From the NCBI RefSeq assembly GCF_000317225.1, contig NZ_AJLL01000063.1, forward strand, positions 38,455-102,454: a stretch of DNA of 64,000 nt. The letters are read 5' to 3'. A model generated the notes under the pieces. The model saw only the letters and a program-made list of their open reading frames with translations. It searched no databases and had not been told where the DNA came from. Shown here in pieces: positions 7,342-16,063 of this stretch. Source of the DNA: Fischerella thermalis PCC 7521 (lineage in GTDB: Bacteria; Cyanobacteriota; Cyanobacteriia; Cyanobacteriales; Nostocaceae). Positions within the stretch are counted from its first letter, which is position 1, and each line of letters begins with the position of its first letter. The position numbers and the translations under genes are program-made.

Positions 7342-10251
7342 ATGAGCAATTGGTACCAAATAGATGCACAAGAAGTTCTGCAACAACTGGGTAGCGATTT
7401 ATCTTTGGGATTGAGTACAGCCGAAGTCAGTCGCCGCCAACAACAGCATGGTTACAACGAGTTAATTGAGCAAGAATTACGAAGTCCTTGGCAAATACTC
7501 TGGGAACAGGTAAATGCAACTTTAGTGATTATTTTGATTGTGGCAGCGATCGCCTCCGGTGTGTTGGGTGACTACAAAGATGCATTAGGGATCATAGCCA
7601 TTGTGGCACTGATTGCTGTTCTGGGATTTAGTCAGGAGTACCAAGCACAAAAAGCGATCGCCACTCTCAAAAAATTATCTTTACCTAACGTCAAGGTACT
7701 GCGTAATGGTCGGTGGAAAGAAATTTCTGCCCGTGAATTAGTGCCGGGAGATATTATCCAGTTGGATGCAGAAGATATCGTACCAGCTGATTGCCGTGTT
7801 TTAGAAAGCGTTGGTTTGCGAGTCCAAGAAACAACCCTGACAGGAGTATCAGAACCTACAGACAAACAGCCACAAACACTTTCTCAAGCAGGCTTGCCAT
7901 TGAGCGATCGCCACAATATGGTTTACATGGGTACAGTTGTTACCTACGGGCAGGGTCAAGCAGTAGTCACAGAAACTGGAATGAAAACCGAGATCGGACG
8001 AGTTGCTTCTATGGTGCAAGCAGTGGAAGCAGAACCAACCCCACTTCAGAAGCGCTTAGATGAACTGGGACGGGGATTAGCAATAGCTTCTCTAGGAATA
8101 GTGGCGGTTATTCTCGTTTTGGGTATGCTGCGTGGAGAAGACTGGAAAATCATGCTCTTGACTGCCATCACTCTCGTAGTCGCAGCTTTACCAGAAGGAT
8201 TACCAGCAGTAGTCACCATTGCTTTGGCTTTGGGTGCGCGCCAAATGCTGAAACGGCAGGCGCTGATTCGCAATTTGCCTACTGTAGAAACCTTGGGATC
8301 GGTGACTGTAATTTGCTCTGGCAAAACAGGCACTCTGACCGAAAACCGAATGACAGTTACTGTCCTTGATGTTGCAGGTCAACGCATAGATTTAACTACC
8401 CGGATGCGCGCTTGTGTTGGAGAAAAAAGCCAAGACAGACCATTTCTGCTGTGTCAACCACCAGCTATATCTTTGCTTTTAGCTAGTAGTACTCTCTGCA
8501 ACAATGCTTTGCTAGAACCAGACAGAGATGAGCCGCGTTATTTGCGGGCTGTAGGCGATCCGACCGAAGGCGCTTTAGTCATGGCAGCTGCTCAACAAGG
8601 ATTATGGAAGGCTGACTTAGAGCATCTTATTCCTCGTGTCGCAGAAGTTCCCTACGACTGTCGGCGCCAACGCATGACCACCATCCACAAATTCCCTAGC
8701 ATTCCATCTAGAATTCCTTGCGCTTTGGAAACAGTTTGGCATTGGAGCGAAAAAATTGGGGGAATATCTTACATTGTCTTCACCAAAGGTACGGTTAATA
8801 GCTTATTAGATGTTTGCAGTCACATCTGGATTAACGGACAGGCCAAACCATTAACTGAAATTTGGCACAGACATATCTGTGTCACCCACAGTCAACTAGC
8901 TGAAAATGGTTTACGGGTAATGGGGGCAGCTTTTCGACCTTTGCAGTCTGTCAATGAGTGGGAGGACGTAGAGCAAGACTTGATTTTTATTGGTATGGTC
9001 GGTATGAACGACCCAGCAAGACCAGAAGTGCGAGACGCTGTACTCACCTGCAAGCGCGCTGGTATTCGCCCAGTGATGATTACAGGGGATCATCCCCTGA
9101 CAGCTAGATTTATCGCCCGTGAAGTAGGCATTGCTACAGATAATCAAATCATTACCAGTGAAGAGTTATCGCAATTATCTGTTGAGGAATTACGATGCAC
9201 CCTAAATGATAGATCTGTGTATGCGCGGGTTTCTCCCCAACATAAATTTGAGATTGTCCAGACTCTGCAACAACAGGGACACATCGTCGCTATGACTGGT
9301 GATGGTATCAATGACGCACCTGCTCTTAAAGGCTCCGACATTGGTGTGGCAATGGGTATCCGGGGTACAGATGTAGCAAAAGAGGCAGCAGATATGGTAC
9401 TGCTAGATGATAACTTTGCTACCCTAGTAGCAGCAGTCAAAGAAGGAAGAGTCATTTACGACAATATCCGCAAGTTTATTAAATATCTGCTCAGCAGTAA
9501 TGTTGGTGAACTTTTGGTAATGTTGCTGGCTCCTTTTTTGGGAATGCCATTACCTTTGTTACCACTGCAAATTCTCTGGATTAACCTGACTACCGATGGT
9601 TTGCCAGCCCTGGCTCTGGGCGTGGAACCAGCAGAGCGAGACACAATGAATCGTCCTCCCTACCCTCCCAACGAAAATATTTTTGCTCGAGGCATGGGAA
9701 GGGATATTATCTGGATTGGCATCCTCATGGGTTGTATATCTCTGGGTACAGGATTTTTGTATTGGAAAATAGGCAGTCCTGCTTGGCAAACTGTAATATT
9801 TACTACCTTGACTCTCTCCCAAATGGGTAACGCCTTAGCAGTGCGTTCCAACCGCGACTCTCTGTTTACAATTGGTTTGTTGTCTAATAAAGCACTTTTA
9901 GCTTCAGTAGCTTTAACACTAGGTTTGCAAATTGCAGTACTGTATGTGCCGTTCTTCCAGAAACTATTTAATACTTTACCTCTGTCAGCACTGGATTTGG
10001 TGATTTGTTTGGCTGTGAGTAGTTTGGTCTTCTGGTGTGTAGAGTTGGAAAAATGGCTGCTTCGTCGTAGCAATTCTGACAGCAAACTGCATTTAGTAGC
10101 AGAAACTAGTGAGGAAAAAGATATGCAAGTATGCAACCGCGTTCCTACCTCTCCACGTTTACGTTTATGTAATTCCTCAAAACCCAGTTATCGCACTTCT
10201 TCTTTACGTCTACATTTGCGTTTAAAGGCAAGTGGGTACAGACGCAAGTAA
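7342..10251 (+). CDS. P2-type cation ATPase lacking catalytic Asp and TGE Glu (probable pseudoenzyme)
   Basis: The 969-residue protein has the full architecture of a P2 (PacL/SERCA-like) cation pump: N-terminal cation-ATPase domain, M1-M2, actuator domain, M3-M4 with PEGLP, P and N domains ([36 protein letters not shown]), and M5-M10 including NLTTDGLPA. Two catalytic residues are changed. The phosphorylation motif DKTGT reads SGKTGT with Gly327 (GGC at 8320-8322) in place of the Asp. The actuator TGES/TGEA reads TGVS with Val169 (GTA at 7846-7848) in place of the Glu needed for dephosphorylation. The frame is otherwise intact, with a strong ribosome-binding site (GAGGAGG). It should not be able to form the phosphoenzyme. 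The paralogue at 28489-31377 keeps both residues. The tail after the last helix is basic and extended. Confidence 0.92.
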   Translation: MSNWYQIDAQEVLQQLGSDLSLGLSTAEVSRRQQQHGYNELIEQELRSPWQILWEQVNATLVIILIVAAIASGVLGDYKDALGIIAIVALIAVLGFSQEYQAQKAIATLKKLSLPNVKVLRNGRWKEISARELVPGDIIQLDAEDIVPADCRVLESVGLRVQETTLTGVSEPTDKQPQTLSQAGLPLSDRHNMVYMGTVVTYGQGQAVVTETGMKTEIGRVASMVQAVEAEPTPLQKRLDELGRGLAIASLGIVAVILVLGMLRGEDWKIMLLTAITLVVAALPEGLPAVVTIALALGARQMLKRQALIRNLPTVETLGSVTVICSGKTGTLTENRMTVTVLDVAGQRIDLTTRMRACVGEKSQDRPFLLCQPPAISLLLASSTLCNNALLEPDRDEPRYLRAVGDPTEGALVMAAAQQGLWKADLEHLIPRVAEVPYDCRRQRMTTIHKFPSIPSRIPCALETVWHWSEKIGGISYIVFTKGTVNSLLDVCSHIWINGQAKPLTEIWHRHICVTHSQLAENGLRVMGAAFRPLQSVNEWEDVEQDLIFIGMVGMNDPARPEVRDAVLTCKRAGIRPVMITGDHPLTARFIAREVGIATDNQIITSEELSQLSVEELRCTLNDRSVYARVSPQHKFEIVQTLQQQGHIVAMTGDGINDAPALKGSDIGVAMGIRGTDVAKEAADMVLLDDNFATLVAAVKEGRVIYDNIRKFIKYLLSSNVGELLVMLLAPFLGMPLPLLPLQILWINLTTDGLPALALGVEPAERDTMNRPPYPPNENIFARGMGRDIIWIGILMGCISLGTGFLYWKIGSPAWQTVIFTTLTLSQMGNALAVRSNRDSLFTIGLLSNKALLASVALTLGLQIAVLYVPFFQKLFNTLPLSALDLVICLAVSSLVFWCVELEKWLLRRSNSDSKLHLVAETSEEKDMQVCNRVPTSPRLRLCNSSKPSYRTSSLRLHLRLKASGYRRK

Positions 10252-10314
10252 TATCGCTGTAAAACTTGATTTGGGTGAATTCAAAGCGTAAGCTTCTTCT
10301 GTAATTTTAGTTTG

Positions 10315-10369
10315 TGCGATCGCTACTAAAATCTTTAACTGAATAAAATTAAACTTTTTAGCGATCGCA
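10315..10369. repeat. HIP1-based inverted repeat
   Basis: TGCGATCGCTA (10315-10325) and TAGCGATCGCA (10359-10369) form a perfect 11-bp inverted repeat around 33 AT-rich bases, just downstream of the mutated ATPase. Each arm is a HIP1 octamer with matching flanks. Confidence 0.7.
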
Positions 10370-10450
10370 TAAACCAAATACTTTCTTTTTGAAAAGTTTA
10401 TTAATAATATTAAATAATCGCAACCGATAGTTTCTTAACACAAACACATA

Positions 10451-10561
10451 CGTTGCATAAAATGGGGATGAATGAATAATGAACCGCCATAGACGCCAAG
10501 AACGCCAAGGATTAGATTTTTAAGTTTTCATAAAAAAACCTCCTGCTTTCTCTGTAACGCC
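10451..10561. mobile_element. Decayed copy of the 112-bp miniature element
   Basis: The left end CGTTGCATAAAATGGGGATGA and the following ATAATGAACCGCC match the element at 208-319. The middle contains the same CGCCAAGAACGCCAAG motif, and the right end GTAACGCC is a degenerate inverse of the left. No clear target duplication remains. It ends 10 bases before the TTG start of the next gene. Confidence 0.7.
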
Positions 10562-10571
10562 AAAGCTCAAG

Positions 10572-10817
10572 TTGAGTCAGCTAAACTTAGAATTAGGATT
10601 TGGCTATAAGATCCACTCATTTTTTAAAAAAAGCTTGCGTAAATTTTGGCAAACAATAGTTAATTATTTGGCAAGTAATCAAGAATTAAAAGTTTGGCAA
10701 AAAATGGATCGTCACGGTAATGTTTATTGGCAAGCATATGACCCTGTGACTGGAAAGTCTTTTATGTCAGGTTCTGAATCTGATATGCGTGCGTGGATTG
10801 AACAAATTTATAGATAG
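10572..10817 (+). CDS. Small conserved-type hypothetical protein (81 aa)
   Basis: The 81-residue product would start at TTG 10572. Its second half (VWQKMDRHGNVYWQAYDPVTGKSF, then SDMRAWIEQIY) looks like a compact folded domain rich in Trp and Tyr, of a kind I associate with small cyanobacterial hypothetical proteins. The N-terminal half is basic and amphipathic (FFKKSLRKFWQTIVNYL). The weak start and absence of a clear ribosome-binding site may reflect the decayed miniature element immediately upstream, which could have replaced the original promoter and first codons. Function is unknown. Confidence 0.55.
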   Translation: MSQLNLELGFGYKIHSFFKKSLRKFWQTIVNYLASNQELKVWQKMDRHGNVYWQAYDPVTGKSFMSGSESDMRAWIEQIYR

Positions 10818-10840
10818 TTCAAGTTTTTAGGAGTAAATAA

Positions 10841-10872
10841 ACCGCAGAGGACACAGAGGACACAGAGAGAGA
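10841..10872. repeat. ACCGCAGAGGACACAGAGGACACAGAGA repeat
   Basis: This short direct repeat (GAGGACACA twice, then GAGA) is a dispersed cyanobacterial intergenic repeat. A related unit occurs at 11938-11955 in inverse orientation and near 63897. Confidence 0.6.
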
Positions 10873-10887
10873 AGGAAGGGTTGTTAT

Positions 10888-11226
10888 ATGACAGATTTAA
10901 CTCTTGTAATTGGCAATATGAACTGCCGCGCTAAACTTCCTGGTAAAGGGATGGCATTAGGAGTACAAAAAGATATTGACCGCATCACTACTATCTGGAA
11001 AGATTGCCGAGAAAATTTTGGTGTTAATGGTGATATGTTATTTGGTCAATTCACTATTGCTGATGCTATGTTTGCTCCAGTAGTCTTACGGTTTGTGACC
11101 TATGATGTGCAGTTGGATAATGTTGCTCAAAATTATGTAGAAGCAATTTTAGCAATACCAGCACTGCAAGAATGGATCAAAGCAGGTAAAGCAGAGCAAG
11201 AAATTATTCCTACTTTTGAATTTTAG
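10888..11226 (+). pseudogene. Glutathione S-transferase with internal deletion
   Basis: The reading frame encodes 112 residues, about half of a GST (usually 220-230). Residues 1-10 (MTDLTLVIGN) are the first strand of the thioredoxin-like domain. Residue 11 onward (MNCRAKLPGKG, then GDMLFGQFTIADAMFAPVVLRF) is the helical C-terminal domain. The junction is in frame but removes roughly 110 residues, including the rest of the glutathione-binding domain and the catalytic Ser/Cys region. GSTs conjugate or reduce with glutathione; this product cannot bind it normally. It may still be translated as a small helical protein, but loss of function is more likely. Confidence 0.75.
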
Positions 11227-11380
11227 GAAATAGTTTATTTGAATGATGTATGGTTGTTAGCGATCGCTTGACTATCTAATCTACACAATCTCAGGATTTC
11301 GATAATTTTACCACCGATTCTTTGGTAAATTTGAAAAGCAGAGGGACGCAGAGTTTTTCTAAATGGTATTTATTCAGGAT

Positions 11381-11827
11381 TTAATAATTGCTGGTGTTGA
11401 TATTTTCGGCATGATTTTTATTAACACGGAACATCAGCTGTAACTCACCTACATCTGCGGTAAAACCCAGATGCTCATAAAAAGACATCATCTCTAGTAA
11501 ACAATAAAGAGCCACCACTTCAACAGAGTATAATTTAGGATGATTGATCACTAATTCCATCAGTTTAGAGCCAAGTCTCATATTTCTATGACTAGGTTTG
11601 ACGATGACATCATAAACAGTGGCTCTATATATAAAATCGGTGAGAACCCGAGTAAAAGCAATTAAGCGATCGCACTCATCAACCAATCCAATGATAATAT
11701 CCGATGCTGCTAGCATCTTCTCGATTTCTTCACGGGTACGTCGTTGACTCCAGAATTCATTTTTGTATAAATCTAATAAATCTGAAATTTGAGTTTCACT
11801 TAGTTGTTCTACAACTTGATAATTCAT
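11381..11827 (-). CDS. GNAT N-acetyltransferase
   Basis: The 148-residue protein (from ATG 11827, MNYQVVEQLSETQ) has a GNAT fold: an N-terminal helix pair (LLDLYKNEFWSQRRTREEI), a central strand region (IIGLVDECDRLIAFTRVL), and the acetyl-CoA-binding VYDVIVKPSHRNMRLGSKLMELV, where the pyrophosphate loop R-N-M-R-L-G-S is clear. It ends with SVEVVALYCLLEMMSFYEHLGF. The small-molecule or protein substrate is unknown. The reading frame extends 47 codons further upstream, but those come from intergenic repeats (CCCTTCCC...GGGAAAGGG and a CTCTCTTCC run), so the internal ATG is preferred. Confidence 0.85.
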   Translation of the reverse strand: MNYQVVEQLSETQISDLLDLYKNEFWSQRRTREEIEKMLAASDIIIGLVDECDRLIAFTRVLTDFIYRATVYDVIVKPSHRNMRLGSKLMELVINHPKLYSVEVVALYCLLEMMSFYEHLGFTADVGELQLMFRVNKNHAENINTSNY

Positions 11828-12021
11828 AAAAGAATCATTATTGAACGTGAGTTCGACGGAACCTAACCCCAATCCCTTCCCTAGTAGGGAAAGGGTAAAA
11901 AATCTATAATTTTTCCTCTCTTCCTCTCTTCTTCTGTGTTCTCTGCGTCTGGTGTGGTTTTCACTCAAACTTCATTTTTGTCAATCAGATTGAATTACCA
12001 TGCTTAAATATTGTTTTAAAT

Positions 12022-12846
12022 TTATCCTCCAACTTGCATAGCCTCAGCTGCTTTAGCACCACTTTCCAAAAAATCATTTGCCTTCATAATTTCGTAAAGG
12101 TTGATATCTGTTTCTAATAAACAAGCATGTCCACTTTCAGGTAATACTACAACTTTGGAGTTGGGTAAAATATTAGCTAATCTTTGTGCTTCTGCAAGAG
12201 AAGGTAACAGTCTATCCTGAGTGCTAGCAACTAGTAAAACTGGTTGATTCAGTTGACGTAACTGTTGTTCGTCAACACTGAATTCTCGAATTAGAGATAA
12301 TCGCCACAGAACAGTTTGTGAAGGTATAGAACGCATTGTTTTCAGCAATTCTTGGCGATCGCTTCTGGAAATACGTGATAATGTTGCTAGAAACGGTAAT
12401 AAAGCTAAAGCGCCAATGTCAAAACAGGATGATGGCACCAAATAAGAAAACTGAGATGCCCACTCGTATAATGGGCGAAGATGAAAACTAGAAGCAGGAT
12501 TAATCAGAATAATTCTTGCAAATAGATGCGGTGCTGCTACAGCTACTTTTTGAGCTAAACAACCCCCAAAAGATTCACCACAAAGATAAACTGGTCGCTG
12601 GGAACTTTTTTCTAATTCTGCATGGATCAAGTCCAAAACATTATTAGTTAATACTTCCCAGCTAGTCAAATCTTCCCGTGGGATTGCCAAACAACGAACA
12701 TCGAAACCAACTTCTAAGCCTGCTGTTTGCGTTCGTAATAGTTGACCAGTTCCATCCATCCCAGGTAAATATACAAACAAGGGATATTCTGGCTGAAGAC
12801 GTTTGGTAGTCAAAAAACACGGCTTTAGTGATACTTTTGGGGTCAT
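12022..12846 (-). CDS. Alpha/beta hydrolase, similar to the N-terminal half of plant phytyl ester synthases
   Basis: The 274-residue protein is an alpha/beta hydrolase with nucleophile Ser92 in GESFGG, acid Asp211 in TQDRLLP and catalytic His240 in ESGHACL. YLPGMDGTGQLL supplies the oxyanion region, and FDVRCLAIP and ILINPASSF are strongly reminiscent of the hydrolase half of Arabidopsis PES1/PES2 (phytyl ester and diacylglycerol acyltransferases of plastoglobules). The next upstream gene on the same strand encodes the acyltransferase half of the same plant fusion. A role in phytyl ester, triacylglycerol or galactolipid acyl turnover is inferred from this pairing. The gap between the two genes is filled with repeats. 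Confidence 0.88.
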   Translation of the reverse strand: MTPKVSLKPCFLTTKRLQPEYPLFVYLPGMDGTGQLLRTQTAGLEVGFDVRCLAIPREDLTSWEVLTNNVLDLIHAELEKSSQRPVYLCGESFGGCLAQKVAVAAPHLFARIILINPASSFHLRPLYEWASQFSYLVPSSCFDIGALALLPFLATLSRISRSDRQELLKTMRSIPSQTVLWRLSLIREFSVDEQQLRQLNQPVLLVASTQDRLLPSLAEAQRLANILPNSKVVVLPESGHACLLETDINLYEIMKANDFLESGAKAAEAMQVGG

Positions 12847-12847
12847 T

Positions 12848-12963
12848 GATTAATGGTCAATCGTCATTGGTCATTGGTTATTGGTCATTAGTCGTTGGTT
12901 ATTGATCATTAGTCATTGGTCATTGGAAGTAACCAACAAACAACAAACAACAACCAACCACTA
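12848..12963. repeat. STRR arrays (GGTCATTGG and AACAACCAAC types)
   Basis: ATTGGTCATTGGTTATTGGTC-type units are repeated across 12853-12926 and are followed by AACAAACAACAAACAACAACCAACC. They fill the gap between the acyltransferase and hydrolase genes. Confidence 0.75.
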
Positions 12964-12966
12964 ACT

Positions 12967-13689
12967 CTAATAAGATCCTTCACACAATAGATTAGCAATT
13001 TCGCCCTGACAATGTTCTGTTAGTTCAGTGACAACAGTTTTAGCTTGTTTACCTCGGTATAGTTGTTGGTGTTGGGAGGTAATCCAATAAGGACGGCCTA
13101 TTAACACCGCAACACGATTGTATATTACCAAAGGATGCCAGCCTGGTTGATCGAATAGTGGTTCGGAAGGGTCAAACAAGTTCAATAGTTTCAGGGGAAC
13201 AGCTGATGTGTTAATTTCTTCAATAGAGGCGATCGCAACTGGCAAAATTGCCAAATCTTTGACATTGGTTCGTAATGCCAGATGAGCAAATCCTCGTTGA
13301 AACTCACCCACACTGTTCGGCTGAGTGAATTTCACCATCGGTTCTGTTCCTTCGGGAAAAACTCCAACCAATTGCTTTGACTTCAGCAAAAGTTGTGCTT
13401 GCTTAAAAAAGCTTTGTTGACGTTGTTGATTTGCCTCTAAGGGAAAGCATCCCAACCCTGCTACTATTTCTCGCATAATGGGTACTTGTCCCATGTAATG
13501 ATGACAAGCAAATCTGATTGGACTCGAAAGTGCTGCCATCAAGATTGGTGCATCCATAAAGCTACGGTGATTGCTCACTACCAACACACTGGCATCTTGG
13601 GGAATGCGATCCTCATAGTAGCGAAACATCTTGGTTGAGAGTGCCGCTAACAACCAGTGAGAAATATTCAGGGGGCTGTTTACACTCAT
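12967..13689 (-). CDS. Lysophospholipid acyltransferase-family protein (PlsC/DGAT-like)
   Basis: The 240-residue protein is an LPLAT-family acyltransferase. Block I reads SNHRSFMDAP (His41 and Asp46 of HX4D), and block III reads GVFPEGTEP (Glu113). These motifs bind and position the acyl donor and glycerol-phosphate or alcohol acceptor. It is not the housekeeping PlsC, which is encoded at 23940-24578. It precedes the PES-like hydrolase on the same strand, a gene order that mirrors (in reverse) the two-domain plant PES proteins. It may therefore acylate diacylglycerol or phytol, but this is inference. Confidence 0.88.
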   Translation of the reverse strand: MSVNSPLNISHWLLAALSTKMFRYYEDRIPQDASVLVVSNHRSFMDAPILMAALSSPIRFACHHYMGQVPIMREIVAGLGCFPLEANQQRQQSFFKQAQLLLKSKQLVGVFPEGTEPMVKFTQPNSVGEFQRGFAHLALRTNVKDLAILPVAIASIEEINTSAVPLKLLNLFDPSEPLFDQPGWHPLVIYNRVAVLIGRPYWITSQHQQLYRGKQAKTVVTELTEHCQGEIANLLCEGSY

Positions 13690-14324
13690 AACTCTTTAAT
13701 ATAAAAATCTCACAAACATAGGTGTTTATCTGCACTTAATCGTTACATTTCTTCACTATGCCTGGGACTGCCTTAAGGTAGAAATGTTTGAGTTAATAAA
13801 ATTAGGAAAATGGTTTACACAGAAGTCGCTAATTATAATCTCGCCAACAAAAAATTGTGAAAACTCTTTTTATTGCAGTTTTATACCTCAGATTTAACAT
13901 AGCCGTGACGAACTTTGTTGATCACAAAGGATAAAATATTTCTGTGCCTTACTTTTTCTGAAAGTTTCTTTTCTATAGAAGTCATCTATGAGAAAATTCT
14001 CATGAATATTATACGAAAATATTTTTCTCCAACCCCTAGTCCCTAGTCTCTGGAATCTGGCGGCTCTTTTCAAGGCGATATATGTGTTTCTATCGACAAA
14101 AGCAATTAAACCAAGAAGTTTCAGCAAATCAATAGCTGCGAATTTCTTTGTTTTTGGTAAAAATTAACTGAATTTATACTTATAAAAAACTAATTCCAAA
14201 CTGAAGAAATTTGTTAATATTCTAGTAGAAGTTGAAAAGATGAGGTTTATGTTATATAATGGCGTGGTTTTATCTCTATAAGTAAGATAGAAAATAGTTT
14301 TAACAACTTATATTTTTATTGTGC
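13690..14324. other. AT-rich intergenic region upstream of metG
   Basis: The 635-base gap separates divergent genes, so promoters for both the acyltransferase and metG are expected. A candidate reading frame at 13894-14127 on the minus strand has no family resemblance and no good start context. I see no RNA gene or leader with a recognisable T-box. Confidence 0.45.
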
Positions 14325-15920
14325 ATGAATCTAGTGGATCAAACAGAAAAAACATTTGCACTGACAACACCGCTATATTACGTCAACGACTTGCCTCACA
14401 TTGGTAGCGCATATACAACCATCGCAGCTGATGTCGTCGCACGTTTCCAGAGACTTTTAGGGCGTCCGGTACTACTGATAACTGGAACAGATGAGCATGG
14501 GTTGAAAATTCAGCGAACAGCCGAAAGCAAAGGTATATCCCCCCAAAAGTTCTGCGATCAAATGTCTGGTGGGTTTGTTTCTTTGTGGCAAGTGCTAAAT
14601 ATTAAATATGATCGCTTTATCCGGACTAGCGATCCTCGCCACGAAGCAATAGTGAAAGAATTCTTCCAGCGAGTATGGAACAAGGGTGATATCTACCAGG
14701 GACAGCAAAAAGGTTGGTATTGTGTCTCTTGCGAAGAGTTCAAAGAAGAACGAGAATTGCTAGAGGGACACCGTTGTCCAATTCATACGAACAAAGAAAC
14801 AGAGTGGCGAGACGAACAAAACTATTTTTTTCGCCTATCTAAATACCAAACCCAACTTGAAGAACTTTACCAATCTCGACCAGATTTTATTCAGCCAGAA
14901 AGCCGCCGCAATGAAATTCTCAACTTCGTCAAGCAGGGGTTACAGGACTTTTCAATTTCACGGGTAAATGTAGACTTAGGTTTTAGAGTTCCAACCGATC
15001 CGAAGCATACTCTGTATGTTTGGTTTGATGCACTACTAGGTTATGTAACAGCATTGTTGGAACCAGATGCAGAACCAACACTAGAGAACGCTTTAGCAAA
15101 ATGGTGGCCGATAAATTTGCATTTAATTGGTAAAGATATCCTACGCTTTCATGCAGTTTACTGGCCAGCCATGCTCATGTCAGCCAATTTACCTCTACCA
15201 AAACAGGTTTTCGGACACGGCTTTTTAACCAAAGATGGTCTGAAAATGGGCAAATCTCTTGGTAATACTCTTGATCCCGTAGCTTTAACTACAAGCTATA
15301 GTGCAGATGCTGTTCGTTATTACTTCCTTAAGGAAATTGAATTTGGTAGAGATGGCGATTTTAATGAAAGTAGATTCATTGATGTTCTAAATGCAGATTT
15401 GGCAAATGACTTAGGAAATTTGCTCAATCGCACTTTAGGGATGGTGAAAAAATATTGTGCTGGCAATGTGCCACCAATTACAAGTGAAGATATACCTAAT
15501 GATAGTCCATTGAAATCAATAGGTTTACGTCTAGGGGAACAGGTAAAAAATGCTTACGAAGCGTTAGCGTTCAATCAAGCTTGTGACGCAATCTTGAAAC
15601 TGGTACGAGCCAGCAACAAATATATTGATGAACAAGCTCCTTGGTCTTTATACAAACAAGGACAGCAACAGGCTACAGAAAAAGTATTGTATTCCGTCTT
15701 GGAATCAGTGAGATTGGCTGCTTACCTCCTATCTCCAGTGATCCCAAACATCAGTCACAGTATTTACCAGCAACTAGGCTTTGAAATCGATTTTAATAAT
15801 CAAGCACAAACTGCCATCACTGCTCCTTTTGCCATTCACGGCACATGGGGGGTATTAAGCGACAAACAAACATTGGGCGAACCATCTCCAGTGTTTAAAC
15901 GCATAGAACCACCTAAATAA
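14325..15920 (+). CDS. metG: Methionyl-tRNA synthetase
   Basis: The 531-residue enzyme charges tRNA-Met with methionine. It has the class I signature HIGS (residues 25-28, within LPHIGSAYTT), a single Zn knuckle (GWYCVSCEEF ... GHRCPIH), and KMGKS in place of KMSKS (LKMGKSLGNTLDP). An anticodon-binding helical domain follows. It lacks the C-terminal tRNA-binding appendage found in E. coli MetRS, as is usual for short bacterial forms. The ATG at 14325 is preferred over TTG 14319. It is monocistronic in appearance. Confidence 0.97.
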   Translation: MNLVDQTEKTFALTTPLYYVNDLPHIGSAYTTIAADVVARFQRLLGRPVLLITGTDEHGLKIQRTAESKGISPQKFCDQMSGGFVSLWQVLNIKYDRFIRTSDPRHEAIVKEFFQRVWNKGDIYQGQQKGWYCVSCEEFKEERELLEGHRCPIHTNKETEWRDEQNYFFRLSKYQTQLEELYQSRPDFIQPESRRNEILNFVKQGLQDFSISRVNVDLGFRVPTDPKHTLYVWFDALLGYVTALLEPDAEPTLENALAKWWPINLHLIGKDILRFHAVYWPAMLMSANLPLPKQVFGHGFLTKDGLKMGKSLGNTLDPVALTTSYSADAVRYYFLKEIEFGRDGDFNESRFIDVLNADLANDLGNLLNRTLGMVKKYCAGNVPPITSEDIPNDSPLKSIGLRLGEQVKNAYEALAFNQACDAILKLVRASNKYIDEQAPWSLYKQGQQQATEKVLYSVLESVRLAAYLLSPVIPNISHSIYQQLGFEIDFNNQAQTAITAPFAIHGTWGVLSDKQTLGEPSPVFKRIEPPK

Positions 15921-16063
15921 CATTAGTTAGTTCTTTCAATTTCTGATTTTGTTTACTTGCTCGGGGCTAATTCGATTGGCCCTGAAAGCTTATCATAAGT
16001 TCTTCAAACTCTTTGTAAATCTCAAAAATCAAGTATCAATTATTTTTTGATAAAAAATGAGGT

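Noticed and set aside
11828..11968. 47-codon N-terminal extension of the second acetyltransferase
   Set aside because: It is encoded by CTCTCTTCC and CCCTTCCC...GGGAAAGGG repeats. The GNAT fold begins at MNYQVVEQL.
13894..14127. 77-codon minus-strand frame upstream of metG
   Set aside because: No family resemblance, no ribosome-binding site and no conserved-looking segments.
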